From: Gammaproteobacteria bacterium
GTDB lineage: Bacteria > Pseudomonadota > Gammaproteobacteria > Granulosicoccales > Granulosicoccaceae
Reading direction: 5' to 3'
Assembly (NCBI GenBank): GCA_019634245.1
Contig: JAHQVR010000223.1
Coordinates: 1 to 28,193 of the forward strand
DNA length: 28,193 nucleotides
Below the pieces are notes generated by a model. It was not told the DNA's origin. It saw only the letters and a list, made by a program, of their open reading frames with translations, and searched no databases. A program made the position numbers and the translations under genes. Below, in pieces: positions 8,071 through 16,538 of the stretch (position 1 is the first letter of the stretch; each line of letters begins with the position of its first letter).

Positions 8071-8814
8071 GATGGTCCGCATAGGAGAACAAATATACAA
8101 AGACAATCGTATGCTTAGGCCAGATTAGTTGAAGTTACTCTTGGCGAAACATCTATGGTCTATGCTCCCCCGTCCGGATTCCACTAGAGACTGTTGTGTT
8201 ATCGCCGATTCTCGCAATATGGACAAACTAAGCACCTAGCGTTTGTTTGGGTGTTTGCGGAGTAGAATAAAACTCCTATAAAAATTTGCTGTAAGTGCTG
8301 GGTATCATCCTTTTGGCTGAAATTACTGACAGAAGTGAATCGCCTTAATGGTGCTGAGTACCTTCATAGTGATACCAGAGTCAAGGTCACCTTTGCAGGC
8401 GGCTAACTCTTTATATGGTTCCCTCCGTAATTCGAGAGCCTGAAGCTGAAAGCCCCGGCCTAGAAAATACAACTTAGGAATAGACAAGGTGCATGCCAGA
8501 TAGAAGTTCTTTTTACACTTCAGCTAAAAGAGTTGAATCGTTAGCTGTATAAAATATTCGGACGCTCTATAAGCGACATGTCGGTATCTTAGAATCTACG
8601 ATTGAATCCAATACACGCGGTTATCAAAACCAGTTTTAACCCGATCAATTGACTCAAATCTATCTGCCGTGGGGATTAATTTCTTTACCACATATTCAGC
8701 GACATAATGTTCAAAGTTGTAGCAGAGTGAATGGTCTCGGCCGTTCACTGTGGTGGATGGACTAACGCTGTCAAAATATTGCTTACCATGCAGGCCCGGT
8801 TAAGGCCAACCTGT
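8071..8814. other. 744-bp region with no convincing gene; two remnant-like frames
   Basis: No ATG-initiated gene fits here. On the minus strand there are two stop-to-stop frames with protein-like composition but no start codon or ribosome site. The first, 8323-8523 (66 residues), includes GFQLQALELRREPYKELAACK, quoted here in two parts: GFQLQALELR and REPYKELAACK. The second, 8596-8799 (67 residues), includes CYNFEHYVAEYVVKKLIP and ends VYWIQS. They may be decayed gene ends or parts of a dispersed repeat. They may also be chance: a random 66-codon open frame is not rare. No tRNA, inverted terminal repeats or terminator were recognised. Confidence 0.4.
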
Positions 8815-9597
8815 CTATCGCGCTGTCCATCCACCGTCCACAGGCAAAGAAGCACCGGTAATAGATGCGCTATCGTCTGAGGCGAGAAATACCGTCAACG
8901 CAGCAATTTCTTCGATGGTGACAAATTTATTGTTTGGATGAGCCGCTAGAATTACATCATTAATGACCTGCTCCTCGGTCATACCTCGGGCACGTGCGGT
9001 GTCGGGAATCTGTTTTTCAACCAACGGCGTCCTCACGTATCCAGGACATATGGCGTTCACCGTTATTCCAGATTCGGCCACCTCCAGCGCCGCAGATTTG
9101 GTAAAACCGATGAGCCCGTGCTTGGCAGCAACGTACGCCGATTTGAACGGCGAGGCGACTAACCCATGAGCTGAAACGATATTCACGATTCGCCCCCAGT
9201 TCTGAGCCTTCATGCCCGGCAACACAGCCTTAGAGGTATAGAAGCAGGCCGATAAGTTCAGCGCAACTATCGCCTCCCATTTTTTATCCGGAAACTCATC
9301 GATAGGTGCCACATGCTGAATGCCAGCATTGTTAACCAGAACATCGACCGAGGAGAACGCATCAGTCGCGACTCGGATGAGTTCGGTAGCGCCACTGGAT
9401 TCCATCAAATTAGCCGCGGAGTAGATCACTTTAATTCCGTGGCCTTTCTCCATGTCGCTACGAAGAGGTTCGATTTCTTCGGCCGACTCAATTCCGTTTA
9501 GCACAATGTTCATTCCAGTGGTCGCAAGGCCATTGGCTATACCTAATCCAATGCCACTGGTAGAACCCGTTATCACTGCTGTTTTTTGATCACTCAT
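8815..9597 (-). CDS. bdhA: 3-hydroxybutyrate dehydrogenase (SDR family)
   Basis: This enzyme interconverts (R)-3-hydroxybutyrate and acetoacetate with NAD, in ketone-body and polyhydroxybutyrate turnover. The 260-residue protein has the SDR cofactor loop TGSTSGIG (10-17), NNAG (89-92), and the catalytic set N114, S142, Y155 and K159. Residues known to hold the substrate carboxylate in the Pseudomonas fragi enzyme (Q94, H144, K152, Q196 and W257) are present at the same numbers. This makes the specificity call strong and supports the ATG at 9597 rather than a TTG six bases earlier. AGGGTGA lies upstream of that ATG. The gene follows the helicase on the same strand after a 38-base gap. No PHB synthase or CoA transferase gene is nearby. 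Confidence 0.93.
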   Translation of the reverse strand: MSDQKTAVITGSTSGIGLGIANGLATTGMNIVLNGIESAEEIEPLRSDMEKGHGIKVIYSAANLMESSGATELIRVATDAFSSVDVLVNNAGIQHVAPIDEFPDKKWEAIVALNLSACFYTSKAVLPGMKAQNWGRIVNIVSAHGLVASPFKSAYVAAKHGLIGFTKSAALEVAESGITVNAICPGYVRTPLVEKQIPDTARARGMTEEQVINDVILAAHPNNKFVTIEEIAALTVFLASDDSASITGASLPVDGGWTAR

Positions 9598-9635
9598 AGG
9601 CAATCACCCTTCACTACGGGTATTTCCTCATGCAT

Positions 9636-11597
9636 TTATGCCGATTCTTTTGGTTTTCTCTTGTTGTGCTTTTTATTTGTTTTATTACGTTGGTTTTTAG
9701 GTTTTGAGTTAAATTTACCACCACCAGAAGCATTTGATTTTGAGCTTGATTTACCACTTCTAGATGCATTGGATTTACCACGCCTAGAGGAATCAGAATT
9801 GCCGGTTCCAGAAGAATTGGATTTTCCGCTCCTGGAGGGACGTGACGAGGTTTCTTCTGAATTTGACAGTATATTTCTAGAAATTCGTAAGGGTACGCCA
9901 CAGACGCGGGTTTTTTGAAGATCTTTGAAGATGGCCTTAGGCATCCCTTCGGGTAGATCAATCAAACTATGATCGGCGTTAATCTGTATCTGGCCTATAT
10001 ATTGAGAATCAATACCTGCTTCATTAGCTATCGCGCCGACGATATTTCCAGGTTTTACACCAAGGTCGGTCCCAACGGCTAACCGAAAGCGCTCCATACC
10101 CGTTTCCGGTGCCCGCATGGGTCGACTGTTCGAACTCGATACGTCGGAATCAACTCGGTCCGATTTTGATTTTCTGTTATGTCCACCAGTCTTAGACACT
10201 GGGGCTTTATCGTGAATTTCTGCTGATGTCGAATTGCGACCCTTTTTGTCTTTAGTGGGCCTGGGTTTTGACGGCTCTTCCAGCGTCAGAAAAGGCAGAT
10301 CGCCTTGCACCAAATGAGCCAGTGCGGCTGACACTTTTTCTGGAGCCACTGCATTCTCAGCACAGTACGATTGAATGAGATCTTCAAAAAAAGCCAAATC
10401 GTCCCTAGCAAGTGCTTCAGTGATTTTTTGCTTAAACCGCGCAACACGTCGTTCACTGATCAATTTATTGCTAGGCAAATCCATCGCCTTTATTGAGCTA
10501 CTTGTGCCTTTTTCTATGGCTCTATGCAAATGCCTTTCTCGCGGAGAGACAAAAAGAATGGCATCCCCCTGCCGTCCAGCACGTCCAGTTCTGCCAATAC
10601 GGTGGATATACGATTCAACATCAGTTGGAATATCATAGTTAATCACATGCGACACTCGTTCTACATCCAGACCCCGAGCAGCCACGTCCGTGGCAACGAT
10701 AATATCGGTTTTAGACTCCTTTAAATGCGCAATAGTCCGTTCTCGTTGATTCTGTGGAATGTCTCCATTCAAAGCGGCCGTGGCATAGCCTCGAGCTTTT
10801 AATTTATCCGCCAATTCCAATGTGAGTGTTTTCGTACGCACAAACACAATCACACCACCAAAGGTTTCCGCTTCGAGTATTCGTGTCAGCGCATCCAGTT
10901 TATTGCGGGCAGTGACAGCGATATATCTTTGACGAATCAGGTTCGATGTCGCGGCCTTGTTCTTTACTGTCACATGCACGGGGTTTTTCAAATGCCGAGT
11001 GGCGATCCGACGAATCTGCGGAGGCATCGTCGCTGAAAACAAAGCGATTTGACGTTTCTCTGGAGTTTGATCCAATATCCATTGAACATCATCGATAAAA
11101 CCCATCCGCAGCATTTCATCCGCTTCATCCAAGACTAAAGTGTTCAACTGGTTAAGCTTAAGTGTTCCGCGACGCATATGGTCCATTACCCGACCAGGCG
11201 TACCGACAACCACATGAACCCCGCGCTCCAGGGCGCGTATTTGACCACGGTAGTCCTGACCGCCATAGACCGGGAGCACACGAAATCCCGACACGTACTT
11301 GGCATACTTTTGTAGGGCTTCGGCGACCTGAATCGCAAGCTCTCGGGTGGGTGTCAATACGAGAACCTGAACCGGTTTCTTATCGATAGCGATTTTAGAC
11401 AACAGTGGCAATGCGAAAGCCGCTGTTTTACCAGTGCCGGTTTGCGCTTGCCCCAGAACATCTTTGCCTTCCAACAGGTGTGGAATGGTTTGGGCCTGAA
11501 TAGGAGACGGTGTTTCATAGCCAACCTCATCCAGTGCTCGAAGTAAGGTTGGGTTCAAACCCAGGTCACTAAAATGCGCCACGGCAGGTGTGCTCAT
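9636..11597 (-). CDS. deaD: DEAD-box ATP-dependent RNA helicase, DeaD/CsdA type
   Basis: This 653-residue RNA helicase is of the type that unwinds structured RNA in ribosome assembly and mRNA decay, especially in the cold. Motifs in order are the Q-motif (Q34), Walker A AQTGTGKT (51-58), PTRELA (83-88), TPGR (133-136), DEAD (157-160), SAT (188-190), DVAARGLD (304-311) and HRIGRTGR (332-339). A linker (about 440-500) leads to a DbpA-type RNA-binding domain (about 500-573, GMERFRLAVGTDLGVKPGNI). The last 80 residues are low-complexity, rich in Ser, Gly, Asn and Lys, with repeated S/R-x-G-K-S units, and end in a lysine/asparagine-rich tail. CsdA proteins vary in this tail, which probably adds non-specific RNA affinity. 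The upstream intergenic region is shared with a divergent gene. Confidence 0.95.
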   Translation of the reverse strand: MSTPAVAHFSDLGLNPTLLRALDEVGYETPSPIQAQTIPHLLEGKDVLGQAQTGTGKTAAFALPLLSKIAIDKKPVQVLVLTPTRELAIQVAEALQKYAKYVSGFRVLPVYGGQDYRGQIRALERGVHVVVGTPGRVMDHMRRGTLKLNQLNTLVLDEADEMLRMGFIDDVQWILDQTPEKRQIALFSATMPPQIRRIATRHLKNPVHVTVKNKAATSNLIRQRYIAVTARNKLDALTRILEAETFGGVIVFVRTKTLTLELADKLKARGYATAALNGDIPQNQRERTIAHLKESKTDIIVATDVAARGLDVERVSHVINYDIPTDVESYIHRIGRTGRAGRQGDAILFVSPRERHLHRAIEKGTSSSIKAMDLPSNKLISERRVARFKQKITEALARDDLAFFEDLIQSYCAENAVAPEKVSAALAHLVQGDLPFLTLEEPSKPRPTKDKKGRNSTSAEIHDKAPVSKTGGHNRKSKSDRVDSDVSSSNSRPMRAPETGMERFRLAVGTDLGVKPGNIVGAIANEAGIDSQYIGQIQINADHSLIDLPEGMPKAIFKDLQKTRVCGVPLRISRNILSNSEETSSRPSRSGKSNSSGTGNSDSSRRGKSNASRSGKSSSKSNASGGGKFNSKPKNQRNKTNKKHNKRKPKESA

Positions 11598-11761
11598 GTA
11601 GGAAAGTTCAGAAGTGGTGGAAAAAGGACGTGGTCCGGCGTTCGCAAGAAGCGATGTACGGCCTTATTGTAGGGCATAAGTTGTTAAAAAATACCTCATC
11701 CAAGAACATAGGTGCTGATACACCAGTCGGCGAATGCCTCTAATTTCAGTAAACTAGACCC
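11598..11761. promoter_or_regulatory. Divergent intergenic region between helicase and GrdB-like gene
   Basis: This is a 164-base spacer between divergent genes, so it must hold both promoters. A good -10 candidate for the helicase, TACAAT (minus strand, 11671-11666), is visible but lacks a clear -35 at 17 bases. Its start would leave an mRNA leader of about 60 bases or more, in keeping with the long leaders of cold-shock helicase genes. No ribosome site stands out on either side. Confidence 0.3.
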
Positions 11762-12661
11762 ATGACACAGGATGACAAGCCTCTTGAGTATATCCAACGC
11801 ACGCGGGCTTACTACCTGGCTCTGGGCTATGAAACTCCCTACAAATGGGCCCACTATCAAACGGTTCCCTTCACACGCTTAGGAAAACCCCTGAATCAGT
11901 GCAGAGTCGCCATTGCGACGACGGCGTCTCCATATCATCCAGATAAGGGCGATCAGGGTCCCGGTGCGCCTTACAATTCGGCCGCAAAGTTTTTTTCCGC
12001 CTATCGCTTACCCGTCACCCCATGGCCAGATGTGCGAATCTCCCACATTGCCATTGATCGCGACCATACGACCGCCGAAGATTTAGGCAGCTATTTTCCA
12101 CTCGCAGCCTTACAACTGGCTGAGCAGAATGGGCTCATCGGTGAGTCTGCAAAGCATTTCTATGGTCTACCCACGAATCGTTCACACTCGACAACTCTCA
12201 AGATCGATAGCCAAGCACTGCTAAGCCACGTTCGTAACGATGGCATTGATATAGTTCTGCTCGTTCCCAACTGCCCGGTCTGTCATCAATCGGTGTCCAT
12301 TGCGGCTCGCGTACTTGAGGCCAACGGTGTGGTCACGGTTATCATGGGCTGCGCAAAAGACATCGTCGAACATGTCGGAGTACCACGTTTCGTGTTCAGT
12401 GATTTTCCGTTGGGTAACTCAGCAGGTATTCCCAATGACGACACGTCTCAGAACGAAATTCTATATTTAGCGCTGAATCTCGCCGTTACCGCAACCCTGC
12501 CTCGCTCTACCAGCCAATCCCCCTTCCAATGGCCGGGAGCTGCTAATTGGAAGGATGATTACTCCAACGCCAATAAACTCAGCGAAGAAGAAATCCAGCA
12601 GCGACGAATAGCCTTTGACAAAGATAAAGAAACCGCCAAGTCAGTGCAGTACCGACGCTAA
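11762..12661 (+). CDS. Glycine/sarcosine/betaine/D-proline reductase component B-like protein (GRDB family)
   Basis: This 299-residue protein resembles the GrdB/PrdB family (PF07355). In anaerobes these proteins use selenocysteine to cleave glycine, betaine or D-proline. The diagnostic block is VLLVPNCPVCHQS (about 165-177), followed by VTVIMGCAKDIVEHVGVPRF (191-210) and FSDFPLGNSAG (212-222). C171 and C174 form a CxxC at the redox site, both encoded by normal cysteine codons (TGC, TGT), with no in-frame TGA. C197 is a further conserved cysteine. Homologues in aerobic proteobacteria are common but uncharacterised, so a reductase activity is not assured. It stands alone on the plus strand, divergent from deaD, with none of the grdA/C/D or prdA partners nearby. 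Its last codons lie in the first copy of a 44-bp tandem repeat. Confidence 0.8.
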   Translation: MTQDDKPLEYIQRTRAYYLALGYETPYKWAHYQTVPFTRLGKPLNQCRVAIATTASPYHPDKGDQGPGAPYNSAAKFFSAYRLPVTPWPDVRISHIAIDRDHTTAEDLGSYFPLAALQLAEQNGLIGESAKHFYGLPTNRSHSTTLKIDSQALLSHVRNDGIDIVLLVPNCPVCHQSVSIAARVLEANGVVTVIMGCAKDIVEHVGVPRFVFSDFPLGNSAGIPNDDTSQNEILYLALNLAVTATLPRSTSQSPFQWPGAANWKDDYSNANKLSEEEIQQRRIAFDKDKETAKSVQYRR

Positions 12662-12775
12662 CTATATACAGACTTCAAACAACGCCAGTGTAGAACCGAC
12701 GCTAACTAAATACAGGCTTCAAACAATGCGAGTGTAGAACCGATGCTAACTATATACAGGCTTCAAACAACGCGT
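12644..12775. repeat. Three tandem copies of a 44-bp unit spanning a convergent gene junction
   Basis: Copies lie at 12644-12687, 12688-12731 and 12732-12775, with only a few mismatches among them. Each unit contains both the sequence that ends the GRDB-like gene (ACCGACGCTAA in copy 1) and, on the opposite strand, the sequence that ends the alcohol dehydrogenase gene (GAAGCCTGTATATAG, Glu-Ala-Cys-Ile-stop, in copy 3). Copy 1 is used as the real end of the first gene and copy 3 as the real end of the second. The simplest reading is that the two stops were originally side by side and this junction was later triplicated. Confidence 0.9.
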
Positions 12776-13895
12776 AGGTATTGTCGTAGGTCATCTCTAC
12801 AGGGTTACCACCTACACTGGGGTCCTTAAGAGCTGCCTTCGTCAACTGATCGATATCAGGGTTACTGACACCTAATTCGGTAAGGCTTTCAGGAATACCC
12901 AAGTCGTCGTTTAGGTTATCAACGAACTCGCAAAAACCACTATACCCACCATTGATACCCATGTACGCTGCAGCACTATCGAGCTTTTCTTCGATGGCTG
13001 GTTTGTTGAAGGCCAAGACCGCTTTCATAACTACCGCATTGGTTGTTCCGTGGTGCGTATTAAAGTGAGCGCCGATGGGATGGGACAAAGCATGGATAGC
13101 GCCAAGACCTTTTTGGAATGCCGTTGCACCCATAGCGGCTGCACTCATCATATGCGCCCGAGCCTCAAGGTTGGTACCGTCATGGAAGGCCTTTGGCAAA
13201 TTGTCTTTAACCAATCGCATACCTTCCAGTGCCATGCCCTGGCTCATCGGATGATAATGCGGCGAGCTAAATGCCTCGAGACAGTGAGCAAAAGCATCCA
13301 TGCCGGTGCCAGCAGTAATTGGAGATGGCATACCGACCGTCAACTCTGGATCACAGATCACTTGTGAGGGCAAAATCTTAGGATGAAATAGTATTTTCTT
13401 TTCGTGGGTTACTGAGTTCGTAATGACCGAAGCACGACCGACCTCTGACCCCGTTCCTGCGGTTGTCGGAACCGCGACTATGGGGTCGATAGCATCTGCA
13501 TCGGCTCGTGTCCACCAATCACCGATATCTTCAAAATCCCATAGTGGGCGAGTCTGTCCTTGCATAAAGGCTATGACTTTACCTAGATCCAGTCCAGATC
13601 CCCCACCAAAAGCGACCACCCCATCATGATCTCCCGAACGATAAACGGCTAACGCGGCTTCCACGTTTAATTCGTTTGGATTCGGATCGACATCACTAAA
13701 CAGCGCACGCCCCAATCCAGCTGCGTCTAACACATCCAGGGCAGCCAACGTTATGGGTAAATCAGCCAGGCCTTTGTCTGTTACCAACAACGGCTTTTTC
13801 ATACCGCAGGCACGACAGGCTTCCGCAAGCTCTGCGATGCGGCCAGCGCCAAATTTGATGGCCGTTGGATAGGACCAGTTAGCCGTTAAGCCCAT
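12750..13895 (-). CDS. Iron-containing alcohol dehydrogenase (group III)
   Basis: This 381-residue NAD(P)-dependent alcohol dehydrogenase belongs to the Fe-ADH family. The cofactor motif GGGSGLDLGK is at 97-106. The metal ligands are D200 and H204 (GTGMDAFAHCLEA), H268 (AIHALSHPIGAHF) and H282 (HHGTTNAV). A GAGG ribosome site precedes the ATG at 13895. It is the last gene of the TRAP/glutamine-synthetase-like operon, 60 bases after the ligase gene, which suggests that it oxidises or reduces an alcohol or aldehyde derived from the imported compound. Substrate specificity cannot be read from motifs. Its final codons fall in the third copy of the 44-bp repeat, so the C-terminus ALFEACI is echoed twice downstream as non-coding copies. 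Confidence 0.93.
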   Translation of the reverse strand: MGLTANWSYPTAIKFGAGRIAELAEACRACGMKKPLLVTDKGLADLPITLAALDVLDAAGLGRALFSDVDPNPNELNVEAALAVYRSGDHDGVVAFGGGSGLDLGKVIAFMQGQTRPLWDFEDIGDWWTRADADAIDPIVAVPTTAGTGSEVGRASVITNSVTHEKKILFHPKILPSQVICDPELTVGMPSPITAGTGMDAFAHCLEAFSSPHYHPMSQGMALEGMRLVKDNLPKAFHDGTNLEARAHMMSAAAMGATAFQKGLGAIHALSHPIGAHFNTHHGTTNAVVMKAVLAFNKPAIEEKLDSAAAYMGINGGYSGFCEFVDNLNDDLGIPESLTELGVSNPDIDQLTKAALKDPSVGGNPVEMTYDNTYALFEACI

Positions 13896-13955
13896 ATTGA
13901 AACCTCAATTTTGTATCGAAGAAGGGTTGACGCAGGATTCGGCCCGAAATAGCGC

Positions 13956-15323
13956 CTATACCCGTTCGAAACCACGCTGTAATTCATAGTCGGTGACCAC
14001 TCGATCAAACTCTTCGAGTTCCCAATGCGCAGCTCTAACATAATGATCCACGACTCCGTCTCCAAGTGCGGTTCTAAGCATCGTGGAACCGGACAACGCC
14101 GTAGCTGCGTCCTTCAGATTATTGGGTATCTCCGGAGCTTCAGTGGCCGCATAGGCATCGCCGGTAAACTCTGACTCTAAAGGTAGATGGTTCTCTATGC
14201 CGGCAATTCCAGCAGCCATTAGGCCGGTTAACGCTAAATACGGGTTTAGGTCTGAACCGCCAATACGGCATTCAATTCGCACACCCGGGGTATTTGTTCC
14301 CACAATTCGAAAACCCGCCGTGCGATTATCGTTGGACCATATAATCCGAGTAGGCGCAAACGTACCTGGCGCAAAACGTTTGTACGAATTTACGTAAGGA
14401 GCTAAGAAATAGGTAATGTCTTTTGCATACTTGAGTTGCCCAGCGAGATACTGACACATAGTCTCTGACATACCGTAGTCGGCAGACTCATCAAAGAAAA
14501 CAGTCGCATCCTGAACATCGACAAGAGATTGATGCACATGACTTGAAGAACCTACAGTGTCTTTGTGCAACTTTGCCAAAAAGCTGAGCGAACGGCCGTG
14601 TGTATGGGCTATTTCTTTAACCGCCTCTTTAGCAATACTGTGATTATCCGCCATGGTAAGTGCATCGGCATAGCGGATGTTTAGCTCTGCTTGACCAGCC
14701 TCGGCCTCACCTTTGGTGTTTTCAACCGGTATTCCTGCGCCAAAGAGCTGGTTGCGAATAGCGCGCATTACCGACTCTTCCTTGGCGGTCTGAAAAATAT
14801 GGTAGTCCTCGTTGTACGGACTAATCGGTGTTAGCGCCATATAACCCTTCTCGCGAGCTTCCTCATAATTTTCTTTAAAGAGGAAAAATTCTAATTCTGT
14901 AGCTGAGAGAGCCTTTAGCCCGAGTGACTCTAACCTTTTTAGCTGTTTCTTTAACATCGCTCGCGGAGAATGGGGCACTTCTTCATGTGTGTGGTGATCG
15001 AGTACATCACACAGCACCAATGCCGTTCCAGGTGCCCATGGCGCTAAACGCAGAGTGTCCATATCGGGACGCATGGTGTAGTCGCCATACCCAGTTTTCC
15101 AACTGGTGGCAGCGTATCCATCCGGTGTCGCCATTTCTATGTCGGTCGCTAGCAGGTAGTCGCAGCAATGGGTTTCTTCCCAGGCCGATTCTAAAAAGTG
15201 ACTCACGTGAAACCGCTTCCCCATTAATCGCCCTTGCATATCCACAATCGAAGCAATCACAGTATCGATTCTCTGGTCTTTCGCGAGCTCTTTCAGTGTG
15301 TCAAGGGTAAGCTTGCCTGTCAT
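13956..15323 (-). CDS. Glutamine synthetase-like protein (gamma-glutamyl-amine ligase type)
   Basis: This 455-residue protein has the GS fold: beta-grasp N-terminal domain (about 18-110) and catalytic domain with E143-x-E145 (ATELEFFLF), EAEAGQAELN (206-215), SSHVHQSL (260-267), RFAPGTFAPTRIIWSNDNRT (quoted as RFAPGTFAPTR, 316-326, then IIWSNDNRT), and RIECRIGGSDLNPYLA (349-364). These give the ATP, glutamate and metal sites. The protein is of the short PuuA/GlnA-like class rather than housekeeping GlnA, and it lacks an obvious adenylylation loop. Members of this class join glutamate to an amine such as putrescine or isopropylamine. Placement between a TRAP transporter and an alcohol dehydrogenase supports ligation of an imported amine or amino-alcohol. 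This function is inferred. No strong ribosome site precedes the ATG. Confidence 0.88.
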   Translation of the reverse strand: MTGKLTLDTLKELAKDQRIDTVIASIVDMQGRLMGKRFHVSHFLESAWEETHCCDYLLATDIEMATPDGYAATSWKTGYGDYTMRPDMDTLRLAPWAPGTALVLCDVLDHHTHEEVPHSPRAMLKKQLKRLESLGLKALSATELEFFLFKENYEEAREKGYMALTPISPYNEDYHIFQTAKEESVMRAIRNQLFGAGIPVENTKGEAEAGQAELNIRYADALTMADNHSIAKEAVKEIAHTHGRSLSFLAKLHKDTVGSSSHVHQSLVDVQDATVFFDESADYGMSETMCQYLAGQLKYAKDITYFLAPYVNSYKRFAPGTFAPTRIIWSNDNRTAGFRIVGTNTPGVRIECRIGGSDLNPYLALTGLMAAGIAGIENHLPLESEFTGDAYAATEAPEIPNNLKDAATALSGSTMLRTALGDGVVDHYVRAAHWELEEFDRVVTDYELQRGFERV

Positions 15324-15360
15324 GGGGTACGATTAAACCTTTATTGAGATCATAGAGAAT

Positions 15361-15390
15361 CGATGCGCTCAAAGAATATTGAGCGCATCG
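15361..15390. promoter_or_regulatory. Strong intercistronic stem-loop between dctP-type gene and ligase gene
   Basis: CGATGCGCTCAA and TTGAGCGCATCG form a perfect 12-bp stem with a 6-base loop. It begins 17 bases after the binding-protein stop and ends 37 bases before the ligase ATG. There is no T-run on either strand, so a simple rho-independent terminator is unlikely. It more likely protects or processes the mRNA and sets the ratio of transporter to ligase. Confidence 0.6.
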
Positions 15391-15406
15391 GGTACGACAT
15401 TGGGCT

Positions 15407-16444
15407 CTAACCGTATCGGTAAGGACGGCCCGCTTTAGTCATCGTTTCATTATAATCCTTGAAGATCTGAACGACTTTCGCCTTGGTTTCAGATTCAGAG
15501 GCGATTTCATCCCAGAACTTCAGCGCGGCCGTTTCAACTTGCGCCCACTCTTCATCAGGAATAGACGTGAGCTCCATTTTCGGACCATTTACGCGAAGAT
15601 CTGCTTCGCCACCCCAGTACCACCACTGACGATAATAGTGAGAGCTGTCCATGGTTAACTGTAACAACGTTTTCAGATGATCTGGCAACTCTTGATAGCG
15701 ATCCATATTCGCGAAAAAGGATCCCGCCCATGCACCAGAGATGTTGTTTGTCAGGAAGTAGTTGGTCACATCCGCCCACCCCACGGTGTAATCCTCAGTG
15801 ATGCCCGACCAGGCGATGCCGTCCAATTCACCGGTTTGCACAGCAACCTCAATATCTTCCCATGGCAATGATACGGGCACGACGCCAAACTGACTCATAA
15901 AGCGGCCCGCTGTCGGGAACGTAAACACTCGTTTGCCCTTTAGATCCTCCAGGCTTCTAATCGGATCTTTGGTCGCAAAATGACACGGATCCCAAGCGCC
16001 AGCGGATAAGAACTTAACACCGACTTTTTCGTATTCAGAACTCCATATCTCGTTCAATCCATACTGATTAAACAACACAGGAACATCTAAAGAGTAGCGG
16101 CTGGCAAACGGAAAATAGCCGCCGAAGACGGTAACTTCCGTGGGTGATGCCATAGAATCATCATCAGACTGCACCGCATCGATAGTGCCCTTTTGCATCG
16201 CGCGAAACAGCTCCCCCGTGGGAACCAGTTGATCAGCGAAGAAAAGTTCAATCTCCATCTCATCGCCAGCCACTTTGTTAAACGCATCAATCGCTGGCTT
16301 TACCACATGTTCTGCCAGAGCAGGTCCTGCATAGGTTTGCATTCTCCATTTGATTTTTGTTTGCGAATGAATGGCTGGAGCACCCAAAATGGCAGGTGCA
16401 GCCACTGCACTGGTGGCTAGAAACTTACGTCTACTATTACTCAT
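15407..16444 (-). CDS. TRAP transporter periplasmic substrate-binding protein, DctP family
   Basis: This 345-residue binding protein delivers substrate to the DctQ/DctM membrane pair. It opens with a twin-arginine signal (SRRKFLATSAVAAPAILGAPA), so it is probably exported folded through Tat. The mature protein shows DctP-family features: KIKWRMQTYAGPALAEHV at the start, a central LEDLKGKRVFTFPTAGRFMS, and PVSLPWEDIEVAVQTGELDG. The C-terminus ends GRPYRYG. AGGAGTT precedes the ATG at 16444. It is separated from dctM by 161 bases containing a stem-loop and from the ligase by a 12-bp hairpin, which suggests differential expression. The ligand is unknown. The rich aromatic content (YYRQWWYWGG) is notable but not diagnostic. 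Confidence 0.93.
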   Translation of the reverse strand: MSNSRRKFLATSAVAAPAILGAPAIHSQTKIKWRMQTYAGPALAEHVVKPAIDAFNKVAGDEMEIELFFADQLVPTGELFRAMQKGTIDAVQSDDDSMASPTEVTVFGGYFPFASRYSLDVPVLFNQYGLNEIWSSEYEKVGVKFLSAGAWDPCHFATKDPIRSLEDLKGKRVFTFPTAGRFMSQFGVVPVSLPWEDIEVAVQTGELDGIAWSGITEDYTVGWADVTNYFLTNNISGAWAGSFFANMDRYQELPDHLKTLLQLTMDSSHYYRQWWYWGGEADLRVNGPKMELTSIPDEEWAQVETAALKFWDEIASESETKAKVVQIFKDYNETMTKAGRPYRYG

Positions 16445-16538
16445 ATCTAACTCCTATCTTACACAGTGAGATCAGAAGAATTGGTTGTAGAGTTTCCACT
16501 ACAAGACAATTTCCGATGTAATGTTAACTTCGTATTCA

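Noticed and set aside
9586..9918. 110-codon plus-strand frame rich in Leu/Pro/Glu
   Set aside because: Antisense of the repetitive helicase tail; its repeats simply mirror the Ser/Gly/Lys codons.
12241..12320. Possible selenocysteine site in the GRDB-like gene
   Set aside because: Both active-site positions are ordinary cysteine codons (TGC and TGT) and no in-frame TGA is present.
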